Shown: positions 9,457-17,666 of the stretch, piece after piece | Numbering within the stretch: the stretch's first letter is position 1 | Layout: each line of letters begins with the position of its first letter | Position numbers and translations under genes: made by a program | The notes under the pieces: generated by a model | What the model was told of the DNA's origin: nothing | Databases searched by the model: none | The model's input: only the letters and a program-made list of their open reading frames with translations | DNA from: Bacteroidota bacterium | Lineage (GTDB): Bacteria > Bacteroidota > Bacteroidia > Cytophagales > Cyclobacteriaceae | Reading direction: 5' to 3' | Assembly (NCBI GenBank): GCA_023393375.1 | Contig: JAEWLI010000122.1 | Location: 1-36,885, forward strand | Length of the DNA: 36,885 nt

Positions 9457-10059
9457 TTAATATTTTATTTCCCTTTGTTCTTCAAATGTGATTACCTGGT
9501 CTTTAAGACTGAGAATGTATTCAATGTCATCATAGCCATTGAGCAGGCACATCCTTTTATAGGGGTTGATCTCAAATTTTTCTGATGTTCCGGTGGCGGT
9601 CAATGAAATTTCTTGATTTTCAAGATCTACAACAACTTCTGTTTTTGGTTCACGCTGAATCTCGTTAAACAGGTTTTGAAGAAAATCATCTGAAACTTGT
9701 ACCGGCAATAGTCCCGTATTTAATGCATTGCTTTTAAAAATATCTGCAAAAAAGCTGGATACTACCACTTTGAAACCATAATCTATGATCGCCCACGCCG
9801 CATGTTCACGACTTGAACCACTGCCAAAGTTTTTGCCGCCTACCAGTATTTCACCGGTGTAAGTATTGTCATTTAATACAAAGTCAGGTTTAGGATTTCC
9901 TTCTTTATCGTATCGCCAGTCACGGAAAAGGTTCTCTCCGAATCCTTCTCTGGATGTTGCTTTTAAAAATCGTGCAGGTATGATCTGGTCTGTGTCTATA
10001 TTTTCGGTAGGCACAGGTACACAGGTAGATGTTATCTTTACAAAAGGTTTTCTTTCCAT
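9457..10059 (-). CDS. leuD: 3-isopropylmalate dehydratase small subunit
   Basis: A 200-residue small (swivel-domain) subunit of isopropylmalate isomerase, partner of LeuC. It shows the LeuD signatures VPTENIDTDQIIPARFLK near the N-terminus, GKNFGSGSSREHA in the middle and NPYKRMCLLNG near the C-terminus. The frame also allows a GTG start one codon earlier (10062), but the ATG at 10059 directly follows and gives the usual N-terminus, so I chose it. It lies 20 bases after leuC and 2 before leuB. Confidence 0.95.
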   Translation of the reverse strand: MERKPFVKITSTCVPVPTENIDTDQIIPARFLKATSREGFGENLFRDWRYDKEGNPKPDFVLNDNTYTGEILVGGKNFGSGSSREHAAWAIIDYGFKVVVSSFFADIFKSNALNTGLLPVQVSDDFLQNLFNEIQREPKTEVVVDLENQEISLTATGTSEKFEINPYKRMCLLNGYDDIEYILSLKDQVITFEEQREIKY

Positions 10060-10079
10060 CACAAAATAAATGTCGTGTT

Positions 10080-11480
10080 TTATAAAAATTCTCTGATATC
10101 GGCTACTTCTCCTTTAATGGCAGTAGCAGCGGCTGTTAATGGGCTTGCAAGTAAAGTACGTGCTCCTGGACCTTGTCTGCCTTCAAAATTTCTATTGGAG
10201 GTGGAAACACAATATTTCCCTGCTGGAACTTTATCATCGTTCATGGCCAGACATGCCGAACAACCTGGTTCTCTAAATTCAATTCCAGCCTCAATGAAGA
10301 TTTTATCTAATCCTTCCCGCTTAGCTTGCTCTTCCACTTGTTTGGAACCAGGAATCACCCATGTGCTTACTTTTGATGATGTCTTTTTACCTTTGATAAA
10401 TTCCGCTACCATTCTTAGATCTTCTATACGGGAATTCGTACAACTTCCTATAAACACATAATCCACAGGTTTGCCTAACATTGGAGTTCCTTCATCGTAT
10501 CCCATGTATTTCAAGGACTTAAAAAAAGACTCCCTTTCATTTCTTTGCTCAATTACCGCACCAGTAGGTATTGATTTTGAAATGCCAATGCCCATACCCG
10601 GATTTGTACCATAGGTAATCATAGGTTCTATATCCTCAGCATTAAACTGATAAACTTTGTCAAAAATAGCGTCTTCATCCGACTTCAACGTTCGCCAGTA
10701 AGCTACTGCTTTATCCCACGCTTCTCCTTGTGGAGCGAATTTTTTGCCTTTAACATATTCAATAGTAGTTTCATCAGGAGCAATCAATCCTCCCCGAGCA
10801 CCCATTTCAATACTCATATTGCAAATGGTCATTCTACCTTCCATTGAAAGGCTTCTGATGGTACTTCCCGCAAATTCAACAAAATATCCAGTGCCACCAC
10901 CTGCAGTAAGCTTGGAAATGATATATAATATTATATCTTTGGCCACAACACCTTTGCCTAGTGTTCCGTTTACCTCAATTTTCATTTTCTTGGGACGGTT
11001 TTGCAACAGGCATTGTGTGGCAAGTACTTCTTCTACCTCACTAGTCCCAATTCCAAACGCTATTGCACCAAATGCGCCATGGGTTGAAGTATGACTATCC
11101 CCACAAACCATTGTTTTTCCTGGTTGTGTAATCCCCAATTCCGGTCCTATTACATGTACAATACCTTGGAAAGGATGACCGAGTCCATATAATTGGACAC
11201 CAAACTCTGTGCAATTCTTTACCAGTTGTTCAACCTGTAGTCGTGAAAGGGCATCTTTAATTGGTAAATTTTGATTTATAGTAGGTACATTGTGGTCCAT
11301 GGTGGCATATGTTCTTTCAGGCCTGAATACCTTCAATCCCCGCTGACGTAATCCCTGAAAAGCCTGTGGACTTGTAACTTCATGAATTAAATGGGTGTCG
11401 ATATACAAAACATCAGGACTTCCTTCCCTGCTGTGCACGACATGATTATCCCAAATTTTTTCGAATAATGTCTTAGACAT
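10080..11480 (-). CDS. leuC: 3-isopropylmalate dehydratase large subunit
   Basis: A 466-residue aconitase-family subunit. With LeuD it isomerises 2- to 3-isopropylmalate using a 4Fe-4S cluster. Cluster cysteines are visible in FIGSCTNSRIEDL and in EPGCSACLAMND; CGDSHTSTHGAFGA and RNFEGRQGPGA are family motifs. The frame stays open upstream to an ATG at 11654 (524 residues). I reject that start because the family begins at MSKTLFEKIWD, an AGGAAA ribosome site precedes the ATG at 11480, and a promoter box lies between the two starts. It is the first gene of leuCDBA plus a methyltransferase, and I see no leader peptide or attenuator in the short leader. Confidence 0.96.
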   Translation of the reverse strand: MSKTLFEKIWDNHVVHSREGSPDVLYIDTHLIHEVTSPQAFQGLRQRGLKVFRPERTYATMDHNVPTINQNLPIKDALSRLQVEQLVKNCTEFGVQLYGLGHPFQGIVHVIGPELGITQPGKTMVCGDSHTSTHGAFGAIAFGIGTSEVEEVLATQCLLQNRPKKMKIEVNGTLGKGVVAKDIILYIISKLTAGGGTGYFVEFAGSTIRSLSMEGRMTICNMSIEMGARGGLIAPDETTIEYVKGKKFAPQGEAWDKAVAYWRTLKSDEDAIFDKVYQFNAEDIEPMITYGTNPGMGIGISKSIPTGAVIEQRNERESFFKSLKYMGYDEGTPMLGKPVDYVFIGSCTNSRIEDLRMVAEFIKGKKTSSKVSTWVIPGSKQVEEQAKREGLDKIFIEAGIEFREPGCSACLAMNDDKVPAGKYCVSTSNRNFEGRQGPGARTLLASPLTAAATAIKGEVADIREFL

Positions 11481-11521
11481 ATTGTTTTCCTGTTTTAAAA
11501 CTTTAATGCTGTAAAAGGACG

Positions 11522-11554
11522 CAAAGTTAGTATTTTTTGTTTTAATTTGCCCAA
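11522..11554 (-). promoter_or_regulatory. Promoter of the leu operon
   Basis: On the minus strand a TAACTTTG box (11522-11529) fits the Bacteroidota -7 consensus TAnnTTTG, with a TTG (11552-11554) 22 bases upstream for the -33 element. Transcription would begin near 11515, leaving a leader of about 35 bases before the leuC ATG, too short for classical attenuation. Confidence 0.65.
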
Positions 11555-11603
11555 ATTCAGAAAAATATAAAAGTGAAAGTAAGTCTGAACCAATAATTCC
11601 GTT

Positions 11604-11611
11604 AACTTTGG
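11604..11611 (+). promoter_or_regulatory. Promoter -7 box of the FKBP isomerase gene
   Basis: TAACTTTG on the plus strand matches TAnnTTTG and lies 64 bases before the ATG of the prolyl isomerase gene. I see no clear TTG at the -33 distance. It is arranged back to back with the leu promoter, about 75 bases away. Confidence 0.5.
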
Positions 11612-11674
11612 GAGCTATATTTATTAACGCATTAATATAGCTTTTAAAATCCATATTGATATATAATAATTGAA

Positions 11675-12373
11675 ATGATCATGAAAAAACACATTTTATC
11701 ATTAACACTTTTGGGAGGGGTTCTCTTCTATGCTTCCTGCCAACAAACCGAAAATAAATCATCCAAACTGGAAAATGAATTGGACTCTGTAAGTTATAGT
11801 TTGGGCGTTAGTGTAGCTCAAAACCTAAAAATGAGTGGAATGGAAGAAATAAATGCAGACCTTTTTGCTCAGGGAATAGAAGATATGATGAAAACTGACA
11901 CACCTCAGATCATACCGGCTGTAGCTGATCAATTGATCAACTCTTACCTTACATCACTTAGAACCAGAGCATCTGAAAAAAGCAAAAAGGAAAGTGAAGA
12001 TTTTCTTGCAGAAAATAAAGAAAAAGAAGGTATACAAACTACTGAAAGTGGCTTGCAATATGAGATAATTCAACAAGGATCTGGACAAAGTCCAGATGAG
12101 AATGATCAGGTAACAGTACATTATACTGGTAAGACGGTCAATGGCAATATATTCGACAGCTCAGTAGAAAGAGGTGAACCAGTTACTTTTAATGTGGGTC
12201 AAGTAATCCCTGGTTGGACTGAAGGTTTGCAGTTGATGCAAGAAGGCGGTAAAGCCCGTTTTTATATTCCTTCAGATTTGGCGTACGGTACTCGTGGTGC
12301 CGGCCCTGATATACCTCCTCATTCAGCATTGATTTTCGATGTGGAATTGATTACAGTAGAGAAATCAGAATAA
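11675..12373 (+). CDS. FKBP-type peptidyl-prolyl isomerase lipoprotein (FkpA/Mip-like)
   Basis: A 232-residue envelope protein. A signal peptide ends in the lipobox YASC, so Cys22 is the likely lipid anchor. The segment at about 36-115 (VSYSLGVSVAQNLK through a charged helical linker) matches the FkpA/Mip N-terminal dimerisation domain. The FKBP catalytic domain fills about 122-230: VTVHYTGKTVNGNIFDSS, the VIPGWTEGLQLM active-site strand, and YGTRGAGPDIPPHSALIFDVEL. It should speed proline isomerisation during folding of exported proteins. A second ATG at 11681 (MKK) is an equally good start. A strong terminator follows. Confidence 0.92.
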   Translation: MIMKKHILSLTLLGGVLFYASCQQTENKSSKLENELDSVSYSLGVSVAQNLKMSGMEEINADLFAQGIEDMMKTDTPQIIPAVADQLINSYLTSLRTRASEKSKKESEDFLAENKEKEGIQTTESGLQYEIIQQGSGQSPDENDQVTVHYTGKTVNGNIFDSSVERGEPVTFNVGQVIPGWTEGLQLMQEGGKARFYIPSDLAYGTRGAGPDIPPHSALIFDVELITVEKSE

Positions 12374-12393
12374 GAAATTAATATTTTTAATAT

Positions 12394-12432
12394 AAAAAGG
12401 CCGCTCCAATGAAAATCTGGAGCGGCCTTTTT
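12394..12432. terminator. Bidirectional intrinsic terminator
   Basis: A 15-base-pair perfect stem (12394-12408 with 12418-12432), GC-rich core GGCCGCTCCA/TGGAGCGGCC, flanked by an A-run and a T-run. It serves the plus-strand isomerase and the minus-strand porin-like gene that converge on it. Confidence 0.95.
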
Positions 12433-12452
12433 ATTTATAGAATAGTCAAAAA

Positions 12453-13502
12453 TTACTGCATTTTGAAAGCAAAGGTAATTCTGCCCACAACATCACTTTT
12501 GCGGTCTTCAACTTCTGAGGTTTCAGCTGAATAGGTATTTATCCAAATATTTGGGATCAGGCTAATATTAGGTGAAACCTTAAAATCTGTACCAGCAAGG
12601 AAAAACATCTCTTTATAGCCCGTATTCCTTGAATCACTATTATAATAATCTGTACGAAGAATGAGCACTACATTCTCCGATAATGCGGTATGTCCGAATA
12701 AAGCTATCCCGGTACGCACTACATTTGGTATCCCTTCCTCATGGCGTACCTGACGAAATGGCTCCAGTCCCAATGATAATTTGCTTTCCTGCCATCCTAT
12801 AAATCCTTTAAGTGTTGTGGTATTTCCATCCGATCCAAATGGTTCATGGTCAAAATAAATTTCAGTCCAAAGCTTTTTATCCAGGAATTTGCCATGAATG
12901 GAAGCATAATATTTTTTGTGTTTATCAGTCTCAGGTCGCTGTGCGGTACCGTTGCCTATCATTACACTATATCCTAAGGTTTCACTTTTATTGAAACTTC
13001 CTTCCAACGACACACCAAAATCGAATGAAGATCCTAATTTCCTAAAATCCATGATGGTTTTTTCCACTTTTCGGTAAGCCCAAACCCTCTCGCTAAACCG
13101 GGGCCATGTAAGGGTGGATTGTGATCCAATAATCAGGTTAGATCCGGGAAAAATGTTGTTCCAGCTTACCTGAGCAATTTTAATATAAACACTTCGGTTA
13201 GCATTAGGCAACAATGTACCATCGTTTCCCTCTACCAAAATTCTGGCTGAAAACTTCTCATTATAGGTATAATCATAACCCAAATTAAACCGCCGGATGG
13301 CAAATGCATTGGCATTTTTTTCAGTTGTCTGGTATTCTCCAGGTCCTGTTAGTGTAGTGCCTGTATCTCCGGCAACTTTATAATAAAAATCACCAAACAC
13401 CTCTCCTACAATTTTACCGGAAGGTTTTGTGTCAGGATTGTCCTGTGCCATCAACTGAAGGTGAAAACCCATCAGTAACAGAATAAATAAACGTTGTTTC
13501 AT
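12453..13502 (-). CDS. Porin-like outer-membrane beta-barrel protein
   Basis: A 349-residue protein with a signal peptide (about 1-19, cut at LMAQD) and a body of amphipathic strands with many aromatic girdle residues. The N-terminal strand region GKIVGEVFGDFYYKV and the AFAIRRFNLGYDYTYNEKFSARI segment are typical of Bacteroidota porins of the phosphate-selective OprO/OprP-like group. The C-terminus ends in alternating hydrophobic residues (VGRITFAFKMQ) like a last barrel strand. The substrate cannot be inferred. It is monocistronic, with its own -7 box and a shared terminator. Confidence 0.75.
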   Translation of the reverse strand: MKQRLFILLLMGFHLQLMAQDNPDTKPSGKIVGEVFGDFYYKVAGDTGTTLTGPGEYQTTEKNANAFAIRRFNLGYDYTYNEKFSARILVEGNDGTLLPNANRSVYIKIAQVSWNNIFPGSNLIIGSQSTLTWPRFSERVWAYRKVEKTIMDFRKLGSSFDFGVSLEGSFNKSETLGYSVMIGNGTAQRPETDKHKKYYASIHGKFLDKKLWTEIYFDHEPFGSDGNTTTLKGFIGWQESKLSLGLEPFRQVRHEEGIPNVVRTGIALFGHTALSENVVLILRTDYYNSDSRNTGYKEMFFLAGTDFKVSPNISLIPNIWINTYSAETSEVEDRKSDVVGRITFAFKMQ

Positions 13503-13535
13503 ATGAATTTTTTTATAAATGGATGATTACTGGTG

Positions 13536-13543
13536 CAAAACTA
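13536..13543 (-). promoter_or_regulatory. Promoter -7 box of the porin-like gene
   Basis: On the minus strand TAGTTTTG (13536-13543) matches TAnnTTTG and lies 34 bases before the ATG at 13502. The upstream -33 element is weak (TTA rather than TTG). Confidence 0.5.
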
Positions 13544-13616
13544 TTTGAAATCGATCAGATTGTATTAATTTAATGTATACCATATTATTACTCGTCGAAT
13601 TTAATGCAAAGCGCCA

Positions 13617-15683
13617 TTATTGAAATCTGATCCCTAAATTTATACCTGGCCAAAACACGGTTTTAAATTTCTTCGATGTCGAAGAAAAAAGGCTATATGG
13701 TGCAGCCTCTGACAGGAATAGATCCGTTTCTTGATCACGCCAGTCAGAAAACAATAAATTGAAAGATGGCCCAACTGTAAAGGAAAATCGGTGTGCATGT
13801 AAAAAATGGAAATTAAGATTTACAGAAGACAAATGGCTAGTGCCGTGATCATTCTCATTTTTTTCAAACAATACTTGTTGAATCGCTTCCAGGGAAACCC
13901 TAATTTTTTGGGATTGATTAGAGCGCGTCCCAATCCCGTAACCAGCTATTCTGACAGGTGATGTTGAAGTGAATTGAGAGCCTATCGAAAAAATATTGTA
14001 AAATTTGTTGATGCCGGTGCGAAAAGTAAGACTGGTTAGCAACATTTCATTCACCGACAATGATAGGTCCCGATAACCCTTATTGACAAAACTTAACCAC
14101 CCGATAGGCACACCGGTGATGGTATCACTGATATTGATAAAACCTATCTGACTGCCAGACATGGTTTTGGTATAATTCAGTATCCCGCTAAACTGGATAC
14201 CTTTCACTCCTTTCCATGCTACATTGACCAATCCGGCTACCTGACTTTTAGGGGCGTTTCTACCCACATTAATTATACCTGCTATCTGATATCCACTGTG
14301 CCGATGAGCATAATTTGCGATACCGCTAAACTGAAATCCCCCAACACTGTCCCTGGCGACATTGATTGTACTGGCAATTTGAAAACCCGACACATTTTTG
14401 CCATGATTTGCAATACCAGCGATTTGAAATCCTTTTACATCATTTGAAGAATTGATAATACCGGCCACCTGAAAACCATTGGTATTCTGAGAATAATTGG
14501 ATATTCCACCGACTTGAAACAGGTTTACATCTTTGCGTGCAAAGTTATATATCCCACTAATCTGAAACCCGTCCACACCTTCCCAGGTAGAATTTCCTAT
14601 GCCCGAAATTTGAAGACCTTCCACATCTTTATGAACATGATTTAGGATACCTGCCAATTGGATACCTTTTAATGATTGATGATTTATATTGATCGTTCCA
14701 GCGACTTGTAATCCATCCGAAGCCCCCATCACATGGTTATATACGCCACCTATTTGCACACCTTTTAGATCTCCGCCAACAAAATTACCCAGACCAGCTA
14801 TTTCCAAACCCGTCATATTATTTCTTAGGATATTAAACATTCCCCCCAACTCCACACCTTTTAGTCCCTTGGAATAACCACCTAATACATTTAATGAAAA
14901 GTGATTTTCCATGGAACCACTTATGCCCAGATTGGTGCTGATACTGGGAACCAATGAAATCTGTACCGGCATTTTTATAAATGTCCGGATATTCAAAGCC
15001 TGGTTGCGTTGTTCTTCTTTTACCAACCGCTGCACGATTTTCAAATTTTCAATAGGTGGTGGAGCATCAGTTATTTCCAAGCGATGAGGAACGGGTTTGT
15101 AGGTGATCAGAACAGGCTTAATATAAATATTTAAATTGTAATCCTTGGGTTGGATAATGATCACTGTATCGGTATATGATTGTTTGCTAATGGCCAACCC
15201 TAAAAAATTTCGGTCTGAAGATACCGTAAGATTAAAATATCCATCGTCATTGGTAATTGCGGATGAGTAACTGTTGATTTCATATATGCTCGCCAAAGGT
15301 ATCTTTTCTTCAGTTAAATGATTAAAAACATACCCGGAGATAGTGTAATGATCCTTTTTCGCCGGTGCAATATATTTCTTTTTCAACCTGATGATCAAAT
15401 GGCTACCTGTGACATGGTATTCTGCTTTTTGATCAAACAGTTTATCTAAAACCTCCTTGACCGTTACCTGATTCATTGATAGCGTAATCAGGCTATCTGT
15501 TTTGACACTCCCGGAATTATAAGAAAAGTTAAAATTTCCAGCTTCCGAAATTTCCATTAAAGCATCATCCAAACGAATATCACTAAAATTCACATTAATG
15601 GAATGTTTTAAAAAATTATCTTGTGCCGAAGCATAATGGCAGATAACTGATAGACATATCGTACAAATGAAGAATTTATTCAC
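13617..15683 (-). CDS. STN-domain outer-surface protein with about 17 GxQIxGIxN repeats
   Basis: A 688-residue secreted protein. A signal peptide (1-20, ASA/QDN) is followed by an STN (secretin/TonB short N-terminal) domain at about 28-98, a carboxypeptidase-regulatory-like beta-sandwich at about 113-190, a spacer, about 17 repeats of 15-16 residues (about 274-535) with consensus G-[FLI]-Q-[IV]-[AS]-G-I-x-N, and a C-terminal region (540-688) that looks like barrel strands ending in GIRFQ. The repeats resemble leptospiral LA_2272-type surface repeats (from memory). The start is GTG at 15683: it overlaps the end of the fecR-like gene by 8 bases and has an AGGAGG site at good spacing. In place of a TonB receptor plug and barrel it has a repeat solenoid. 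STN normally contacts the FecR periplasmic domain, so this is probably the sensor or target of the adjacent sigma/anti-sigma pair. Confidence 0.85.
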   Translation of the reverse strand: MNKFFICTICLSVICHYASAQDNFLKHSINVNFSDIRLDDALMEISEAGNFNFSYNSGSVKTDSLITLSMNQVTVKEVLDKLFDQKAEYHVTGSHLIIRLKKKYIAPAKKDHYTISGYVFNHLTEEKIPLASIYEINSYSSAITNDDGYFNLTVSSDRNFLGLAISKQSYTDTVIIIQPKDYNLNIYIKPVLITYKPVPHRLEITDAPPPIENLKIVQRLVKEEQRNQALNIRTFIKMPVQISLVPSISTNLGISGSMENHFSLNVLGGYSKGLKGVELGGMFNILRNNMTGLEIAGLGNFVGGDLKGVQIGGVYNHVMGASDGLQVAGTININHQSLKGIQLAGILNHVHKDVEGLQISGIGNSTWEGVDGFQISGIYNFARKDVNLFQVGGISNYSQNTNGFQVAGIINSSNDVKGFQIAGIANHGKNVSGFQIASTINVARDSVGGFQFSGIANYAHRHSGYQIAGIINVGRNAPKSQVAGLVNVAWKGVKGIQFSGILNYTKTMSGSQIGFINISDTITGVPIGWLSFVNKGYRDLSLSVNEMLLTSLTFRTGINKFYNIFSIGSQFTSTSPVRIAGYGIGTRSNQSQKIRVSLEAIQQVLFEKNENDHGTSHLSSVNLNFHFLHAHRFSFTVGPSFNLLFSDWRDQETDLFLSEAAPYSLFSSTSKKFKTVFWPGINLGIRFQ
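14079..14864 (-). repeat. Coding region for about 17 tandem 15-16-residue repeats
   Basis: Within the STN-domain protein, residues about 274-535 repeat a short unit such as GLQVAGTININHQSLK, GFQISGIYNFARKDVN, GFQIAGIANHGKNVS and GYQIAGIINVGRNAP. The repetition is at protein level; the DNA copies have diverged. The regular spacing of hydrophobic, Gly and Asn positions suggests a beta-solenoid with Asn ladders (inference). Confidence 0.85.
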
Positions 15684-16677
15684 ATCCTCCTCCTGTAATT
15701 AAAAAATGATCGTCGACTTTGGAAACTTCCAGTGTAAAAACAGATGCAATTTGTTCAAGAATATGATCAAGTGAAGCATCCTTATACCTTGCGGATAAAC
15801 GACAATTCAGGATATTTTCATCGTTCACTTTTATTTTGGCCTTATAGGTTTCTTGCAGAAGGTAAAATACTTCAGATAAAGCAGTTTTCTTAAATATCAA
15901 GGTTTTGGTTAGCCAATAAGTGTCATTGGTGAAACCTTCTTCCAATACATGTAAGCTACCTGTTGGTTTTATGAATAACCCTTTTTTCCCTTCAGTAACC
16001 AAAACAGAGTCATTTTCATCGGCATTGATTAAATATGCCCTGCCTTCTTCCATATACAACACCACCGTATCTTGATCTGGAAAAGATTTCAGGTTAAAAG
16101 CTGTTCCGGTTACCAGTACTTTTGCTTCATCCATTTGAATTATAAATGGTTTGGTTATGTCTTCTTTAATGTCAAAATAAGCTTCTCCTGAAAAAATCAC
16201 CTTTCTTTGATGAGGTACTTCCTGATATTTAATGTTGCTATTTTCATTTAACGCTATTGTAGAACCATCAGGTAACGTATCGTTTATAATTTGATGATCT
16301 GCTACCCTTACGAATTCCTTTTCCCCAGGCAAATAAAAGACCATCCAAACACCCACTAATAACAATAGTGTAGCCGCTATACCTGACAGATACACAAACA
16401 TCCGGGACTTGCCCAGCCTTCTTGGTATTTCATTATGTTGTGCATCTTCCATTCGTTTTTTCACTTTCCCCCATGCAGCCATCGGATCGACATTGGCAGG
16501 TGCAGCTGGTGAATAGTTTCCCGTTTTTTCCCATACTGATTTTATCCTGAAAAATTCAGTGCGATTTAAATCAGATTGTGCAATCCAGTCGTCAACTGTA
16601 CGCACTTCCCTTTCATCAGCCTCCTGTGAAAGGTATTTCACTATCAGATTATAATCGATATGGAAATTATTGTGCAT
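15676..16677 (-). CDS. FecR-family anti-sigma factor
   Basis: A 333-residue inner-membrane protein. The cytoplasmic N-terminal part (about 1-92) has the IVKYLSQEADEREVRTVDDWI helices that bind ECF sigma factors in this family. One membrane helix lies at about 93-116. The periplasmic FecR domain follows (LPDGSTIALNENSNIKY, GEAYFDIKED, VLVTGTAFNLKSF), then the C-terminal DUF4974 domain (LIFKKTALSEVFYLLQETY, LDHILEQI). I use the ATG at 16677; the frame also permits a TTG one codon earlier. It follows the sigma gene by 41 bases and overlaps the STN gene by 8, so all three form one operon. The protein should relay a surface signal to the sigma factor. Confidence 0.92.
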   Translation of the reverse strand: MHNNFHIDYNLIVKYLSQEADEREVRTVDDWIAQSDLNRTEFFRIKSVWEKTGNYSPAAPANVDPMAAWGKVKKRMEDAQHNEIPRRLGKSRMFVYLSGIAATLLLLVGVWMVFYLPGEKEFVRVADHQIINDTLPDGSTIALNENSNIKYQEVPHQRKVIFSGEAYFDIKEDITKPFIIQMDEAKVLVTGTAFNLKSFPDQDTVVLYMEEGRAYLINADENDSVLVTEGKKGLFIKPTGSLHVLEEGFTNDTYWLTKTLIFKKTALSEVFYLLQETYKAKIKVNDENILNCRLSARYKDASLDHILEQIASVFTLEVSKVDDHFLITGGGCE

Positions 16678-16718
16678 CAATTTTTATTATAGACAATTCA
16701 GATTAAATAATACCTTAC

Positions 16719-17309
16719 TCATCCCAATAAATATTTTAGTAGCTCTGCCATCAACATCAGGTACCAGACAAAATACTCTGCCAACCGTTCCTTTAGAAAT
16801 TTCAATGCTTTACTCATTTGAGCTTCAACGGTCTTAACGGAAATTCCCAACACAGCTGAAATCTCTTTATATTTCATGCCATCAATCCTGTTCATCTTAA
16901 AGATTTTTTTTCTTTCCGGGGGTAAGGATTCTATGGCCAATTCGATATGTTCCTGGAGTTCATTTTCAATCAGTTGATCACCCTGTGCTACTTCCGATGC
17001 TTTGATTGACTGTTCATTCACCACTTTGTAAGCTTCCCTTATTTTGTAATGCTTCAGTAGGTTCAGGCATGAATTTCTGACAGCTCTAAATAAATAAGCT
17101 TCGATGGAAATGGTGATTTCGAGTTTTTCTCTTTTTTGCCATAAATTAAAAAACAAGTCTTGCACCACTTCTTCCGCCTGATCAAGATCATTAATGTACT
17201 TCATAGCATAGCCACACAACGCGGCATAATGCAGCAAAAAAAGCTCCTTAAAAGCAGTTTCATCTCCCCCTTTTATCTTATAAATGATGTCTTTTTGTGG
17301 CGGTTGCAA
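16719..17309 (-). CDS. ECF-type RNA polymerase sigma factor, TTG start
   Basis: A 196-residue sigma-70 family protein of the Bacteroidota FecI-like group. Region 2 is at about 18-85 (ETAFKELFLLHYAALCGYAMKY, DQAEEVVQDLFFNLW, YLFRAVRNSCLNLLKHY) and region 4 at about 120-175 (LPPERKKIFKMNRIDGMKYKEI, the VKTVEAQMSKALKFLK helix). The only start that keeps region 2 whole is TTG at 17309: an in-frame TGA lies at 17322-17324 with no ATG or GTG between. The C-terminal tail (WYLMLMAELLKYLLG) is unusually hydrophobic. It heads the operon with fecR and the STN-repeat gene. Confidence 0.92.
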   Translation of the reverse strand: MQPPQKDIIYKIKGGDETAFKELFLLHYAALCGYAMKYINDLDQAEEVVQDLFFNLWQKREKLEITISIEAYLFRAVRNSCLNLLKHYKIREAYKVVNEQSIKASEVAQGDQLIENELQEHIELAIESLPPERKKIFKMNRIDGMKYKEISAVLGISVKTVEAQMSKALKFLKERLAEYFVWYLMLMAELLKYLLG

Positions 17310-17666
17310 GTTTTGTCTATTTCAGGGTGTAAAGGAATAAAAAAAATTAAAGAATAGAAAGAGAATGGAAGTGCTTTTCGGATTAAACTTGCTTAACTGG
17401 ACAATTTTTTTGGTATCATCTATAAATAGAAACTATAATGTGATTTAACCACCCTTGATGGTATTTGAATAAAATCGTCTGATAGAAACAAACCATTGTC
17501 AAAAATATTATTCTTGAGCCATAAAATAAATGCCTGAAAGAAGAATTTCTAAGCCAAAATAACGAAATTTACCTATACGGCCAATAATTGGGATACGAAA
17601 GGCAGTAAAAGATGGTCGCTTTAGTGGAGTAATTGATTTAATTAACCTTATATAAACTTATTCACT
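17310..17666. other. Divergent intergenic region without a visible gene
   Basis: This 357-base AT-rich gap separates the minus-strand sigma gene from the plus-strand membrane-protein gene and must hold both promoters. I found no perfect TAnnTTTG box; a near match for the sigma gene (TAATTTTT, minus strand) lies around 17340-17350. No hairpin or small ORF stands out. Confidence 0.5.

Noticed and set aside
10075..10461. Plus-strand ORF of 128 codons opposite leuC
   Set aside because: It is a mirror of the conserved leuC frame, with no ribosome site or recognisable protein.
10080..11654. A 524-residue version of LeuC starting at 11654
   Set aside because: The extra 58 residues are absent from the family and would span the leu promoter; the ATG at 11480 has a ribosome site and the right N-terminus.
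14079..14864. CRISPR array or DNA satellite
   Set aside because: The periodicity is in the protein; DNA copies are too diverged and the frame is open throughout.
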